A stretch of DNA of 38,421 nt, taken from Acidobacteriota bacterium. Its GTDB lineage: Bacteria > Actinomycetota > Acidimicrobiia > Spongiisociales > ZC4RG35. Numbering within the stretch: position 1 is the first letter of the stretch; every line of letters starts with the position of its first letter. Where the stretch lies: NCBI GenBank assembly GCA_022573225.1, contig JACZUI010000023.1, positions 1 through 38,421 on the forward strand. The letters are read 5' to 3'. A program made the position numbers and the translations under genes. The notes below the pieces were generated by a model. It was not told the origin of the DNA, did not search any database, and saw only the letters and a list, made by a program, of their open reading frames with translations. Shown here in pieces: positions 1 to 8,703 of this stretch.

Positions 1-284
1 GCACCGACCTCTCCGATCGCCTCGAAGACAACCTGATAATCGATCATCCGGAGCTCGGTCTGGATGCCGAACAAACCATCACCGCGGTGCAGCAAGGGAA
101 GTGTCAATGTCTGCTCTCCCGGTGCAAACAGGTGGGCGACGACCGAGTCCGCGCTGTCTTCGACCTCAACCTGTATCGAAATGTTCATCGACTCGCCGGC
201 AACGGAGTGGATCGTTGCCGAGGCTTCACCGAACCCGCCGCCGAGGTTGACGGAGAGGACCAAGAGCAGACTGGCGCGCAGCAT
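1..284 (-). CDS. Secreted protein, N-terminal part (runs off the window)
   Basis: An open frame runs on the minus strand from ATG at 284 off the left edge (about 94 codons, no stop). The first residues (MLRASLLLVLSVNLGGGFG, then EASA) look like a short signal peptide. The mature part is a beta-rich, acidic stretch without a motif I recognise. An in-frame GTG two codons upstream (290-288) is an alternative start. The gene follows the GDPD gene on the same strand with a gap of about 40 bp, so the two may be co-transcribed. The function is unknown. An exported role is inferred only from the N-terminus. Confidence 0.6.
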   Translation of the reverse strand, partial: MLRASLLLVLSVNLGGGFGEASATIHSVAGESMNISIQVEVEDSADSVVAHLFAPGEQTLTLPLLHRGDGLFGIQTELRMIDYQVVFEAIGEVG

Positions 285-325
285 CGACACCGATCGTAAA
301 CCTGAGTGCCTATTAGCTGTCTGGG

Positions 326-1111
326 CTAGCTCCACTGCCCGCGGGCTGTGAGGACCTCCTTGAGCAAATCGGGTCGGTCGGTCACGATCCCGTCAACTCC
401 CATATCGAGAAGCTGCCCCATCTCGTCCCGGTCGTTGACCGTCCACACATGCACCTGGAGACCCTTTGCATGAGCGGTCTCTATCAGTTTCTGGTCGACC
501 ACGCGAAACCCTCTCATCTGGGTTGGGAGTTGAAGTGCGCTGGCGGTCCCTCCCGCGCCTCGGCCAACCCGCGAGGTCAACATCCAGCTTCGGGCCGCAG
601 TCGGGCCAGTCGACGTGGGCACCTTTCCCTCAGTGACCTCGGTGAACTCCGCGATGCGCCCATCCGAGAAAGAGCCGACGATGATGCGCTCCGCCAGGTC
701 GTGACGCTCGATAGCCGCGGCCAGCTCATCCACCAGACCGTCGACCTTCATGTCGACGATCAACCGAACGTCCGGCAGAGAAGTCACGACCTCCTCCAGG
801 GAAGGCACCGTGACTCCACTCCCCCGGAATGAATGTCCGTCCCGACCACGGTGTCGGAATCCGGCATCGAGGCGAGCAAGGTCATCAAAGGTGTAGTCGG
901 CCACCTGGCCGGCCCCATCGGTGGTGCGGTCGACAGTGTCGTCGTGGATGCAAACGAGGACGCCGTCGGCCGTGATGTGCAGGTCGGTCTCGAGGTACCG
1001 ATATCCGAGATCGACCGCGCCTCTGAAAGCCTGCATGGTGTTCTCCGGCCAGAGAAATCGACTGCCTCGATGGGCTATTGCGAGCGGCGGCTGCCAATGG
1101 TCGAGACTCAT
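326..1111 (-). CDS. Glycerophosphodiester phosphodiesterase family protein
   Basis: This 261-residue protein has the GDPD hallmarks: AHRGS near residue 14, PENTMQAF, ETDLHITADG and HDDTVDRTTDG, which supply the catalytic His pair and the metal-binding Glu/Asp. The C-terminal VWTVNDRDEM and GVDGIVTDRPDLL are also typical. Family members hydrolyse glycerophosphodiesters to glycerol-3-phosphate and an alcohol. No signal peptide is seen, so it is probably cytosolic and acts in phospholipid turnover. The length is normal for the single-domain bacterial type. The start lies only 8 bp from the HU terminator stem and lacks a good Shine-Dalgarno, so expression may depend on read-through or on a promoter overlapping the hairpin. 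The substrate cannot be read from sequence. Confidence 0.9.
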   Translation of the reverse strand: MSLDHWQPPLAIAHRGSRFLWPENTMQAFRGAVDLGYRYLETDLHITADGVLVCIHDDTVDRTTDGAGQVADYTFDDLARLDAGFRHRGRDGHSFRGSGVTVPSLEEVVTSLPDVRLIVDMKVDGLVDELAAAIERHDLAERIIVGSFSDGRIAEFTEVTEGKVPTSTGPTAARSWMLTSRVGRGAGGTASALQLPTQMRGFRVVDQKLIETAHAKGLQVHVWTVNDRDEMGQLLDMGVDGIVTDRPDLLKEVLTARGQWS

Positions 1112-1119
1112 GAGGACAA

Positions 1120-1154
1120 ACTAATGGGCCCCGCCGATGGCGGAGCCCATTAGT
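1120..1154 (-). terminator. Hairpin terminator after HU gene
   Basis: A near-perfect inverted repeat has arms ACTAATGGGC and GCCCATTAGT, an inner GC-rich stem (CCGCC/GGCGG) and a tight loop. It sits 19 bp beyond the HU stop codon. On the minus strand it is followed by TTTGTCC, a weak U-tract. It lies between HU and the GDPD start and probably separates a highly expressed HU message from GDPD. Confidence 0.75.
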
Positions 1155-1173
1155 CCTTATACGAACCCGCGTT

Positions 1174-1467
1174 CTACTTGGCTACCCGGTCCTTGAGGCC
1201 CTTGGACGCTGAGAAGTGGGCGTATGTCTTCGGTGCGATCCAGATGGTCTCCCCGGTGGCAGGGTTACGACCCTGACGACCTGCCCGGCTCTTCGTGGTG
1301 AAATTGCCGAACCCGGTTATGTTCACCTTCCGCCCAGCATCGAGTTCCACGGCGATGATTCCCTCGCCATCCTTGGTGGAAAAGATGTGGTCGATTATCT
1401 CGCTGGCCTTGGCTTTCGAGACTTCCGCCTTGCCGGCGAGCTTGTCAGCCATCTCGGATTTGTTCAC
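1174..1467 (-). CDS. hup: HU-family DNA-binding protein
   Basis: This 97-residue histone-like protein has the normal length of bacterial HU. It begins MNKSEMADKLAGKA and contains the family signature in GRKVNITGFGNFTTKSRAGR followed by GRNPATGE, the beta-arm segment that wraps DNA. HU dimers bend and compact the nucleoid and assist replication and recombination. The start is GTG at 1467 rather than the upstream in-frame ATG, because homology begins there and an AAGGAGG Shine-Dalgarno lies just before it. There is no long basic C-terminal tail of the mycobacterial HupB type. The gene diverges from the crotonase gene and ends in a strong hairpin. Confidence 0.95.
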   Translation of the reverse strand: MNKSEMADKLAGKAEVSKAKASEIIDHIFSTKDGEGIIAVELDAGRKVNITGFGNFTTKSRAGRQGRNPATGETIWIAPKTYAHFSASKGLKDRVAK

Positions 1468-1591
1468 GGCCCCTCCTTGTGGGTCGACGATTGGCGACGC
1501 CGCTATGCGGCGATTGCCAGCAACCATAGGCGAAAAGCCGTTGCAGAGCTTGGCTTTCCCAACGCTAGCCTGCACTCCCAGCAGGAAGCAT

Positions 1592-2362
1592 GTGAGCACC
1601 AACTACAAACTCGACGGTGATGTGGCCGTGATCACCCTCGATCGGCCCGATCAGTTCAACGCGATCAACCTCTCTCTGAGCGCGGGGCTGGTCGATGCCA
1701 TGGGGCAAGCCGGGAGCGAGGCGAGGGCCGCCGTCATCACTGGATCAGGACGAGCCTTCTGCGCGGGCGCCGACCTGGGCATGCTCGACGAGACCTCCGA
1801 TCTCGGAATGTTGCTCGACGATGTCTTCCACCCCGCACTCCAGGCCATCCTGAGCTGCTCCGTGCCGGTGGTCGGCGCCATCAACGGGGTAGCCGCCGGC
1901 GCTGGTCTTGGTTTGGCACTCGCCTGCGATGTGAGGGTGATGGCCGAGAGCGCATTCCTCACCTCGGCATTCACTGCGATCGGGTTGGCACCCGACTCGG
2001 GGACCACATGGTGGCTCCCCCATCACATTGGCGTTTCACGGGCTCTGGAACTGGCGTTCACCAATCGCCGTATGGGTGCAGAAGAAGCTCGTGACCTGGG
2101 TCTTTGCACCCAGGTGGTGCCCGACGACGAAGTTCTCGACTCGGCTTTCAGACTGGCTGAGACGTTCACCGACATGGTGCCGGACTCCCTGGTCACCACC
2201 AGGCGGCTGATCAGAGATGCGGCGGGGTCATCCTTCGAGGACGCCATCGCCGCCGAGCGTGAGGAGCAGGCTCGTCTCGGCGCAACCCCTGAGCATCAAG
2301 AGGGTGTTCGGGCATTCAAAGAGAAGCGAAAGCCCGATTTTCGGGTAGCAAGTAGTAAGTAG
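1592..2362 (+). CDS. Enoyl-CoA hydratase/isomerase family protein, PaaG-like
   Basis: This 256-residue crotonase-fold protein uses a GTG start at 1592, supported by AGGAAG just upstream. The oxyanion-hole segments are SGRAFCAGADLGML and INGVAAGAGLGLALACD. In the active-site loop it reads GLAPDSGTTWWLP. This matches the PaaG type (ring-1,2-epoxyphenylacetyl-CoA isomerase), where the Asp is catalytic, rather than the two-Glu hydratases. The end (EHQEGVRAFKEKRKPDF) is typical of the family. It probably hydrates or isomerises an acyl-CoA in the cytosol. No phenylacetate genes are nearby, so the substrate is open. It stands alone, divergent from HU and convergent with the DUF3237 gene. Confidence 0.9.
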   Translation: MSTNYKLDGDVAVITLDRPDQFNAINLSLSAGLVDAMGQAGSEARAAVITGSGRAFCAGADLGMLDETSDLGMLLDDVFHPALQAILSCSVPVVGAINGVAAGAGLGLALACDVRVMAESAFLTSAFTAIGLAPDSGTTWWLPHHIGVSRALELAFTNRRMGAEEARDLGLCTQVVPDDEVLDSAFRLAETFTDMVPDSLVTTRRLIRDAAGSSFEDAIAAEREEQARLGATPEHQEGVRAFKEKRKPDFRVASSK

Positions 2363-2376
2363 CAGGCACCCTCCTC

Positions 2377-2784
2377 TCACGGCTTGACCAGATAGATCTC
2401 GAGGGTCAGCTCGCCGCTTTCGGCGTGACCGAGGCCGACCGCGATCTCATTGTTGAGCCAGCCCAACTCTTCGCTGCCGGTCTCGAACGTGATGAGCTCC
2501 TTGGGGTCAGCCGACTGGTCGGGGTTGGCGATCGACACTCCCGAGGCGTGGTAGGCGACGCTCTCCCTCTTCTCCCCGATCACACCGTGGATATCCAGGT
2601 CCATGTTCCCGTCCGCTCGAATCGTGACATAGTCAATCCCTTTCACCGGGCGGTCTCCGTCCCAATGAGGTCCGGTAGCGACACCTTCAAAGGGAAAATC
2701 GATCCTCATCCCGGCCGGCGTCTTCCCGATGACATTCATTCCGAGGTCAACTTCAATGGTGCAGAACTTCTCCAACGCAGCCAA
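2377..2784 (-). CDS. DUF3237-like protein
   Basis: This is a 135-residue soluble protein. The pattern IEVDLG...GKTPAGMRIDFPFEG...VTGPHWDG-type segment...DYVTIRADGNMDLDIHGVI resembles the DUF3237 beta-barrel family, which has no firmly assigned reaction. The start codon is TTG at 2784, with GAAGGAG at suitable distance upstream. It follows the phosphoribosyltransferase gene by about 31 bp on the same strand and is likely the last gene of that small cluster. The family assignment comes from remembered pattern and is moderately sure. A function is not proposed. Confidence 0.7.
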   Translation of the reverse strand: MAALEKFCTIEVDLGMNVIGKTPAGMRIDFPFEGVATGPHWDGDRPVKGIDYVTIRADGNMDLDIHGVIGEKRESVAYHASGVSIANPDQSADPKELITFETGSEELGWLNNEIAVGLGHAESGELTLEIYLVKP

Positions 2785-2815
2785 TTCTCACTCCTTCTGA
2801 ACGACGGGGTGCACG

Positions 2816-3457
2816 CTAGCGCCGGGACCGCCGGACCAAGTCCGGTACCTCGGCATCTGATGTCTGGGTGAAATCGTCGTACCACGCCCCGACTGCGATG
2901 AACCGGCGCGGCTGGTGAAGCACGATCAACCGATCAACCAAACTCCTCATCGACGACAAATCCGAGCGCGGCGCGACAGGCACCGCCAGCCACACCTCGG
3001 CGGGGGTTCTTCTCCTTGAGACTTCGATTGCTGCCCGGGCGGTAGAGCCGGTAGCCAGCCCGTCGTCGACTATGACCAGGGTTCTGCCGTCCACATCGAT
3101 CGGGTCCAGCCCATCCCGGTACCTCTCCACCCGGTCGGCCAGTTCGACTCGGGCACGGTCGGCCGCACTTTCGTAGGCAGCGGGTGCCACCCGTGCCATG
3201 GCGATCACCTCATCGTTGGTGATCGAGACATCTCCTTCCGCAACGGCTCCGATGGCGAGCTCGGGTTGCCCGGGAAGACCGATCTTCCGAACTACGAGAA
3301 CGTCGAGCGGGCACTCCAGTGCCAACGCCACCTCGAAACCGACGGGTACGCCGCCCCTGGGCAATGCCGCCACCACCGGATTGATCGGCGCGTATCCGGC
3401 CACGGCCACGCCCAGGGCCCTTCCAGCCTCGCGGCGGTCTGCAAATCTCACTCGCAC
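2816..3457 (-). CDS. Phosphoribosyltransferase-family protein
   Basis: This 213-residue protein carries the PRPP-binding signature TLVIVDDGLATGSTARAA near residues 127-144, with two acidic residues before the GxATG loop. The N-terminal AALPRGGVPVGFEVA and VVRKIGLPGQPELAIGA blocks match the actinobacterial group of Rv0571c-like phosphoribosyltransferases. A purine or pyrimidine phosphoribosyl transfer is possible, but the acceptor is unknown, and members of this group often sit in stress or dormancy contexts. The start is GTG at 3457, 10 bp after the stop of the upstream kinase-like gene, which suggests an operon. No transmembrane or targeting segment is seen. Confidence 0.85.
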   Translation of the reverse strand: MRVRFADRREAGRALGVAVAGYAPINPVVAALPRGGVPVGFEVALALECPLDVLVVRKIGLPGQPELAIGAVAEGDVSITNDEVIAMARVAPAAYESAADRARVELADRVERYRDGLDPIDVDGRTLVIVDDGLATGSTARAAIEVSRRRTPAEVWLAVPVAPRSDLSSMRSLVDRLIVLHQPRRFIAVGAWYDDFTQTSDAEVPDLVRRSRR

Positions 3458-3467
3458 CCCTAGGGGT

Positions 3468-4454
3468 CTACCCGTACTTCCCGAGGAACCCTTCGAGCCA
3501 GGGCATTACCTGTTCGAGATACTCCTGGGCCTCGCCCGGCGGCAGGGTTCGGACTGCGTAGTTCATCAGCATGATCTGGCGGGCAGCGTGAAAACCGTCA
3601 AGCTGCTCGTCGCTCTGGACGGGCCAGGGCGCTATCTCTTCGTAGCCGCGCCGAAATGCCGATCTGATCTCGTCACGACGCTTACTGGTTCGCGAGGAAT
3701 AAAGGCACACAGAAACGTCCTGGGCCCGCGTGGCGATCATCACGTCTTCGAAGTCGAACGCATAAAGCCGGCTGCTGGCAACATGGACGTTCCACTCGTG
3801 GAGATCGCCGTGCACAACCTGGGAATGGCTGTCCCGCCAGTCGTCCCCGATGATCCTCTCCGATATGTCAATCGCGCGATGGATCTTGCCTCGTCTGGTC
3901 ACATCGAACAGATGGTCATACCGACCGTCGTCGACCACCACCGGGAACAACTCGGGGTCGTAGTAGAAGACTTTGTCCCACTTTCTCATCCCATTGGGTC
4001 CGGATGGGCGCCACCCGGCGCCGTGGACCTGAAGCGAAGCACACATCTGTCCGAGGAGCCGGTAGCCGAATGTCCCCGACCCATCGGCCAGCGGCATGCC
4101 GGGAACCCACGAGAAGAGGACGCAAGGCCGCTTGGCTTCTACGCCGTCCTCCGCAGCCTCAACGATCAAAGCACCGTATCCGGTAGGTACCGGATCGACC
4201 AGGTCGAGTGAGGTGTCCTCGCTCAATGCCGCAAGCCAGGCGATCTCGTACTCGATGTTGTCCCTGGAGTTGGCATGGGGGCTTCCCACCCGAAGAACCA
4301 GCTGCCTGCCGTCGTCGGTGACGACGCGATACATCACGTTGGAATGGGTCGCCAGATGCTCGACTTCCTTGACCTCAAACGGGTAGCGCTCGAGGACCAG
4401 CCTGGCCAGAGGCAGGAGTCGGCTTGCTTCGGCTGCTATTCGGTGTGGGTCCAT
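3468..4454 (-). CDS. Phosphotransferase of the APH/choline-kinase fold
   Basis: This 328-residue kinase-like protein has the catalytic loop VVHGDLHEWNVH (Asp and Asn) and the metal-binding AFDFED that follows, as in the aminoglycoside phosphotransferase/homoserine kinase II superfamily. The N-lobe contains HSNVMYRVV and QLVLRVGSP, where a nucleotide-binding Lys is normally expected but an Arg is seen. Family members phosphorylate small molecules such as aminoglycosides, homoserine or choline, and the substrate here is not predictable. It is the first gene of a tight minus-strand set with the phosphoribosyltransferase and DUF3237 genes. There is no evidence that it confers resistance. Confidence 0.82.
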   Translation of the reverse strand: MDPHRIAAEASRLLPLARLVLERYPFEVKEVEHLATHSNVMYRVVTDDGRQLVLRVGSPHANSRDNIEYEIAWLAALSEDTSLDLVDPVPTGYGALIVEAAEDGVEAKRPCVLFSWVPGMPLADGSGTFGYRLLGQMCASLQVHGAGWRPSGPNGMRKWDKVFYYDPELFPVVVDDGRYDHLFDVTRRGKIHRAIDISERIIGDDWRDSHSQVVHGDLHEWNVHVASSRLYAFDFEDVMIATRAQDVSVCLYSSRTSKRRDEIRSAFRRGYEEIAPWPVQSDEQLDGFHAARQIMLMNYAVRTLPPGEAQEYLEQVMPWLEGFLGKYG

Positions 4455-4584
4455 TGAGTTTGGAGGCCGGTCGGTCCGGCGCCCAATTCAACTAGCTCGA
4501 CCCAACGAGTGGAAGCACCCTCGGCGATATTGGATGTCACCCCATCACCACGGCGTCTACTGAAGGTGTCGCAATCGTGCGCGA

Positions 4585-7305
4585 TCAGACGTTCACCGAG
4601 GGGTCCAGCTCGATGGCGGAAGACACGGTGTCTCGCCTGGCATGCCAGCGGTCCCAAAGGACCAGCATCGAGGGCAAGACGAGCACAGCCGCCAGCATGG
4701 CGAGGAAGATCGTGTAAGCCGTGACGAAACCGAACTGGCGGAACGGAATCGTCGTCGACGTCACGAGGATCCCAAATCCGGCAACGGTCGTCAGGGCAGA
4801 GCCCGCCAGGGCGCCACCCGTGTTGCTCAAGGTCAACTCGATGGCCTCCTCAACGGTTGCCGAGCGCTCCCGGTCCTCGAGGAATCGATGGGTGATATGG
4901 ATCATGTACGGGATCCCGATCCCGACCGCCAGCGCCGAGATCGTCGCAGTCACCGGGCCGAAGGGGATGCCAAACAGGGTCATCAAGGCGAAGGACCACA
5001 GCACCACCAGGATCACCGGGATGGTCGTGATCACACCGAGCATCGGACGCCGCGCCTCGAACCAGAAGTTGACCACGAGCAGGATCAGCGCCGCGATCAG
5101 AGTGAACACCAACGACGACAGCTGGGAGTCACGCAAGGTCGTGATGATGACGTCGTTGATGATCTCATCCGACGTCGCAACGGCGCTGAGTCCCAATTCG
5201 GCAACGCCCGCGAAGTCGTCGAGGACATCACTGCGAAGCTGGCCGGCCCCCGATTCTCCGGCTTGGGTAGTGAAGCCGAACAGGGCGGCATCGTAACCGG
5301 CCCCGGTCTGGTGCAACACGCCGACCACAGCCTGCGGCGCCGCGGCGAATGCCGCGTCGTACACCGAAGCGACGTCGGAACCGGACGGAAACATGAAGGT
5401 CTCCGGATCGACGCCGGCCGCCTGCATCGCCTGGCCCACCTCAGGAACGAAGCTCGGCGACTCCTCCGACGCCAGCTCACCGATCACCGCCACCGGGGAC
5501 GGGCCTACCGGGTTGCCCCCGAAGGTGACGACGTTGACCGTGTCGGTGAGGTTGTGGTCGGCCACCACCATCTCATTCCATGCCTCAGCGGTGGCGACAT
5601 CGCCTTCGATCAGCACCTGGGTGTTCTCTCCGAATCCACCGCCGAAGTCGGTCAGCAGGGTCTCGAAGGTGGCCCGGAGGGGCGAGGTCGTCGGGATGAA
5701 GTCGAGGAAGCTGAATTCGGTTTCGAGATTCGTGGTCCCCCATGCACCAAGCGCCCCGAGGGTGAGGGCGACGACGGTTGCCCCCACGGCAGCCTTCTTG
5801 GCGATGCCCGACGTTCTCCCGATGAGCCGACCCAGCGCACGCTGCTCGCCTCCTACGAGACGGTCAGGCTCAAATGTCTCTCGCCTGACACCGCGTCGAT
5901 CGAGGATCTCCCGTACCGCCGGAACGAACGTCAGCATCAGGAGGAACGACGCAAGGATGCCAATCGCCGCCAGGACCCCGAACTCCCTGAGGGCGGGGAG
6001 GGGGTTGAACAGGTTCGTCAGGAAGCCAACTGCAGTGGTGACGGTGGCAAGGACGAGCGCCACGCCAACTGTGCGGATCGCTCTCGAGATCGATTCATCG
6101 ACGGAGGCTCCTGCGGACACCTCTTCGCGGTAGCGCGACGTCACGTGGATCGAGTAGTCGACGCCAAGCCCGATCAACAGGATCGGCAGAATCTGAGCCA
6201 TGGGGCTGGCATCCTCGAATAGCAGATACCCGAAACCGTTCATCCACGAGATGGCGAAGAAGATGGTGATCAGCGTGAGCAGGGTGTCTGCGGCGGTGCG
6301 CCTCAAACCCCGGTCGGTGAATGTCCACACGAGGAAGACCACGAGCAGCAGGATCGCGGATGCCAGGAACAGGGTGTCCGAGTTCCAGTCCTTCAAGAAG
6401 TCGGGGAACGCGCTGTCGGCGATGATTGCCAGGGTCGGGAGGACGACCAGCACGATCGACACGACCACCGCGGCGACTCCGATCACGAGGACAAAACGAG
6501 CGCCCGAATGGCGTGGTTTGACCAGAAACACCAATGCCAGGACGACCATGATGATCAGGAAGGCGGTGCCGAACAGCCGGCCGATCTCGGCCGTGAATTC
6601 GTCCTGGTCTGCGAACAGCAGCTCGAATGAGAACGGCTGGGCCGTGTAACCGGCCGGTAGTTCGGTCGCACTGATTTCCGCAGCCGCTTCGGCACTCGCA
6701 TCGACGAACTGGTCGATATCGTCGGCCGACTCGGCCCCACTGGTGAAGATGATCATCAGACCCTTGTCCGACGTAGGACCAGCGATATCGCCGCTGGCGG
6801 GTAGCAACCCTTCGACGAATCCGGCCTGCTCCGGAGGGAGCTCGGTTAGCGAGCTCTGGAATAAGGAGCGCAGCTCCTCATCCGAGATGGGCACCGGCGC
6901 GCCCTCGGCGATTGCTCCCTGAACCGGGGCCAGGAAGGTGAAGATCGGACCGCTGCCCTGGTCGACGAGTATGTCGCTGAACGTTCCGCTCACCACTGTT
7001 GCCGAGACGGCGTTGATGGTCTCCAGCCCGTCGAGGCTGAAGACGTTGCCACCGTCCGCGGAGACGATCACCTGCATCACGGCCACCGTGGAATCGCCTC
7101 CGAATAGGTCGCCGATGGTCTCGGCGGCGGTCAGCTCGGGCGCGTCGGGAGCGAAGGATGCATTGGAGTCCTCTTCCGGCGTGAATTTCCCGGATAGGAA
7201 ACCAAGGACCACCGACACGATCACCGTGACAACGATGACGACCCATGGCCATCGACGAACTGCCGCTGAGAGTGCCGACACCAGAGTTTTCACCGAGTTC
7301 TCCAT
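4585..7305 (-). CDS. MMPL/RND family transporter (HAE3-like)
   Basis: This large integral membrane protein of 906 residues has duplicated RND architecture. TM1 lies near residues 19-37, followed by a long extracytoplasmic loop to about 235 and then a five-helix bundle. A cytoplasmic linker, another single TM near 510, a second large loop and a final five-helix bundle to about 890 follow. The motifs LLIGLGVDYSIHVTSRYREE and ALAVGIGIPYMIHITHRFLED mark the TM4/TM10 proton-relay region of the hydrophobe/amphiphile efflux-3/MMPL group. Such proteins export lipids, hopanoids or amphiphiles using the proton gradient. It lies downstream of hisC on the same strand after a 147-bp gap, with no adaptor or lipid-synthesis partner nearby, so the cargo is unknown. 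Confidence 0.9.
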   Translation of the reverse strand: MENSVKTLVSALSAAVRRWPWVVIVVTVIVSVVLGFLSGKFTPEEDSNASFAPDAPELTAAETIGDLFGGDSTVAVMQVIVSADGGNVFSLDGLETINAVSATVVSGTFSDILVDQGSGPIFTFLAPVQGAIAEGAPVPISDEELRSLFQSSLTELPPEQAGFVEGLLPASGDIAGPTSDKGLMIIFTSGAESADDIDQFVDASAEAAAEISATELPAGYTAQPFSFELLFADQDEFTAEIGRLFGTAFLIIMVVLALVFLVKPRHSGARFVLVIGVAAVVVSIVLVVLPTLAIIADSAFPDFLKDWNSDTLFLASAILLLVVFLVWTFTDRGLRRTAADTLLTLITIFFAISWMNGFGYLLFEDASPMAQILPILLIGLGVDYSIHVTSRYREEVSAGASVDESISRAIRTVGVALVLATVTTAVGFLTNLFNPLPALREFGVLAAIGILASFLLMLTFVPAVREILDRRGVRRETFEPDRLVGGEQRALGRLIGRTSGIAKKAAVGATVVALTLGALGAWGTTNLETEFSFLDFIPTTSPLRATFETLLTDFGGGFGENTQVLIEGDVATAEAWNEMVVADHNLTDTVNVVTFGGNPVGPSPVAVIGELASEESPSFVPEVGQAMQAAGVDPETFMFPSGSDVASVYDAAFAAAPQAVVGVLHQTGAGYDAALFGFTTQAGESGAGQLRSDVLDDFAGVAELGLSAVATSDEIINDVIITTLRDSQLSSLVFTLIAALILLVVNFWFEARRPMLGVITTIPVILVVLWSFALMTLFGIPFGPVTATISALAVGIGIPYMIHITHRFLEDRERSATVEEAIELTLSNTGGALAGSALTTVAGFGILVTSTTIPFRQFGFVTAYTIFLAMLAAVLVLPSMLVLWDRWHARRDTVSSAIELDPSVNV

Positions 7306-7452
7306 TTTCCGTTAAAGAGGCGTCGGCCTCCCTTAGCAGGAGACCGATTGTGGCGATTGAGCCTCATCGGAGGTTAGTGGCCCATCGCCCCAATGGCCCG
7401 AGCGTCTCTCCGGCTCTCAACGCCGCCCCGCCGATTCTGAAGTCAGGACGAA

Positions 7453-8547
7453 TCAACGCTGTAGGTTGAGAAGTAGCTCGTCGAGGACTGCCACAAATCG
7501 TTGATTCTCCGCCTGGGTGCCGATTGTCACCCGCACCCAGCCACCCGACATCGGGCGGATGATCACTCCCCGTTTGGTGAAGGCGGCAGCAGCCGCTGCC
7601 GAGTCGGGGCCGAGTTTGCAGTAGACGAAATTGGTCTGACTCTCAGCATGCCGTATGTCACGCTCGACGAGAGCGTCGAGCAGGCGGCGTCGGCCTGCGG
7701 CGTTGGCTTCGACCCGACGGGCCAACTCCTCGGGGTTGCCCAGGGATGCGGCGGCCGCCACCTGAGCCACCTGGCTGACGCTGAAGGGCGCCTGCGATTT
7801 CATCAGCTCGGAGATAGTGCCCGGCTGGGCGATGCCAAACCCCACCCGATACGCGGCAAGGGCGTAAATCTTCGAGAACGTGCGCAGGACCACCACGTTG
7901 GGTCTTGCCAACGCCTGAGGAATGGCGGTTGCGTAGGACTCATCGTCGACGAAGTGGTGATAAGCCTCGTCGACAACGATCAGAACCTCCTCGGGGACCG
8001 AGTCGATGAACTCGTCGATGGCGTCGGCGGCGACCAAGGTCCCGGTCGGGTTGTTGGGATTGGCCAGGTAGACGACCGACGTGTCATCGCGGATAGCCGC
8101 CCGCAGCGCGTCGAGGTCATGTACAAAGCCGTCCCCAAGTGGGACTTCGATGGGCTCTGACATCGCCCACCGGGAGATGACCCGGTACATCACAAAGGAC
8201 GGCCAGGCATACACGGCGCTGGTACCCGGCCCGCCGATCGTCAACGCCAGATGGCTGAGCAGGGAGACGCTCCCGTTACCGAACCAAAGATGATCTGGGG
8301 GGACCTCGATCGCTCCCGAGACAACCCTTCGTAGCTCGTAGAAGTCGGTGTCGGGGTAGCGATTGGACTCGGTCAGCACCGCCGCCACCGCTTTGGCCAC
8401 TCCGGGAAAGGGCCCCTCGGGACTTTCGTTCGAGGCGAGTTTGACTATCTCGTCGGGCCTCATCCCGATGTCACGGGCGACCTCATCGATATGGCGGCCG
8501 GGCACATAGGGCCGGATCGATGCGATGTCGGGGCGAATCCGGGGCAT
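7453..8547 (-). CDS. hisC: Histidinol-phosphate aminotransferase-like PLP enzyme
   Basis: This 364-residue fold-type I aminotransferase includes KLASNESPEGP near the N-terminus, the nucleotide-like PLP loop FGNGSVSLL, the NPNNPTGT motif, DEAYHHF, and the Schiff-base lysine in RTFSKIYALAAYRVG. All of these match HisC/aromatic aminotransferase (Pat). It converts histidinol phosphate and 2-oxoglutarate to imidazole-acetol phosphate and glutamate or the reverse. An aromatic-substrate role (Pat) is a real alternative, because no other his gene is near. I chose ATG at 8547, where homology begins. The frame stays open much further upstream, but that part is antisense to the dehydrogenase gene. It is divergent from that gene. 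Confidence 0.88.
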   Translation of the reverse strand: MPRIRPDIASIRPYVPGRHIDEVARDIGMRPDEIVKLASNESPEGPFPGVAKAVAAVLTESNRYPDTDFYELRRVVSGAIEVPPDHLWFGNGSVSLLSHLALTIGGPGTSAVYAWPSFVMYRVISRWAMSEPIEVPLGDGFVHDLDALRAAIRDDTSVVYLANPNNPTGTLVAADAIDEFIDSVPEEVLIVVDEAYHHFVDDESYATAIPQALARPNVVVLRTFSKIYALAAYRVGFGIAQPGTISELMKSQAPFSVSQVAQVAAAASLGNPEELARRVEANAAGRRRLLDALVERDIRHAESQTNFVYCKLGPDSAAAAAAFTKRGVIIRPMSGGWVRVTIGTQAENQRFVAVLDELLLNLQR

Positions 8548-8703
8548 GCGACCGAACCTAGCGTGATCGGACTCCGGCCTCTGTGCCCGAACAAACAGTC
8601 GTCGGACATGTGGCACACTCAGCCGATGCGATTTCAGGAGAGTCTCGCGGGTATCGCTCGGCTGCCCCGTGTCAAGAGTGTGCCTGGGCAGGGACGCTGA
8701 GTC

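Noticed and set aside
1295-1591. 99-residue N-terminal extension of the crotonase
   Set aside because: It is antisense to HU. Homology and the ribosome-binding site point to GTG 1592.
4642-6222. A 526-codon plus-strand frame opposite the MMPL gene
   Set aside because: Its composition (Arg/Asp/His/Gln-rich) is typical of a shadow frame, and the minus strand encodes a clear transporter.
7379-7399. Weak hairpin between hisC and the MMPL gene
   Set aside because: A six-base stem with a bulge and no U-tract is below what can be supported.
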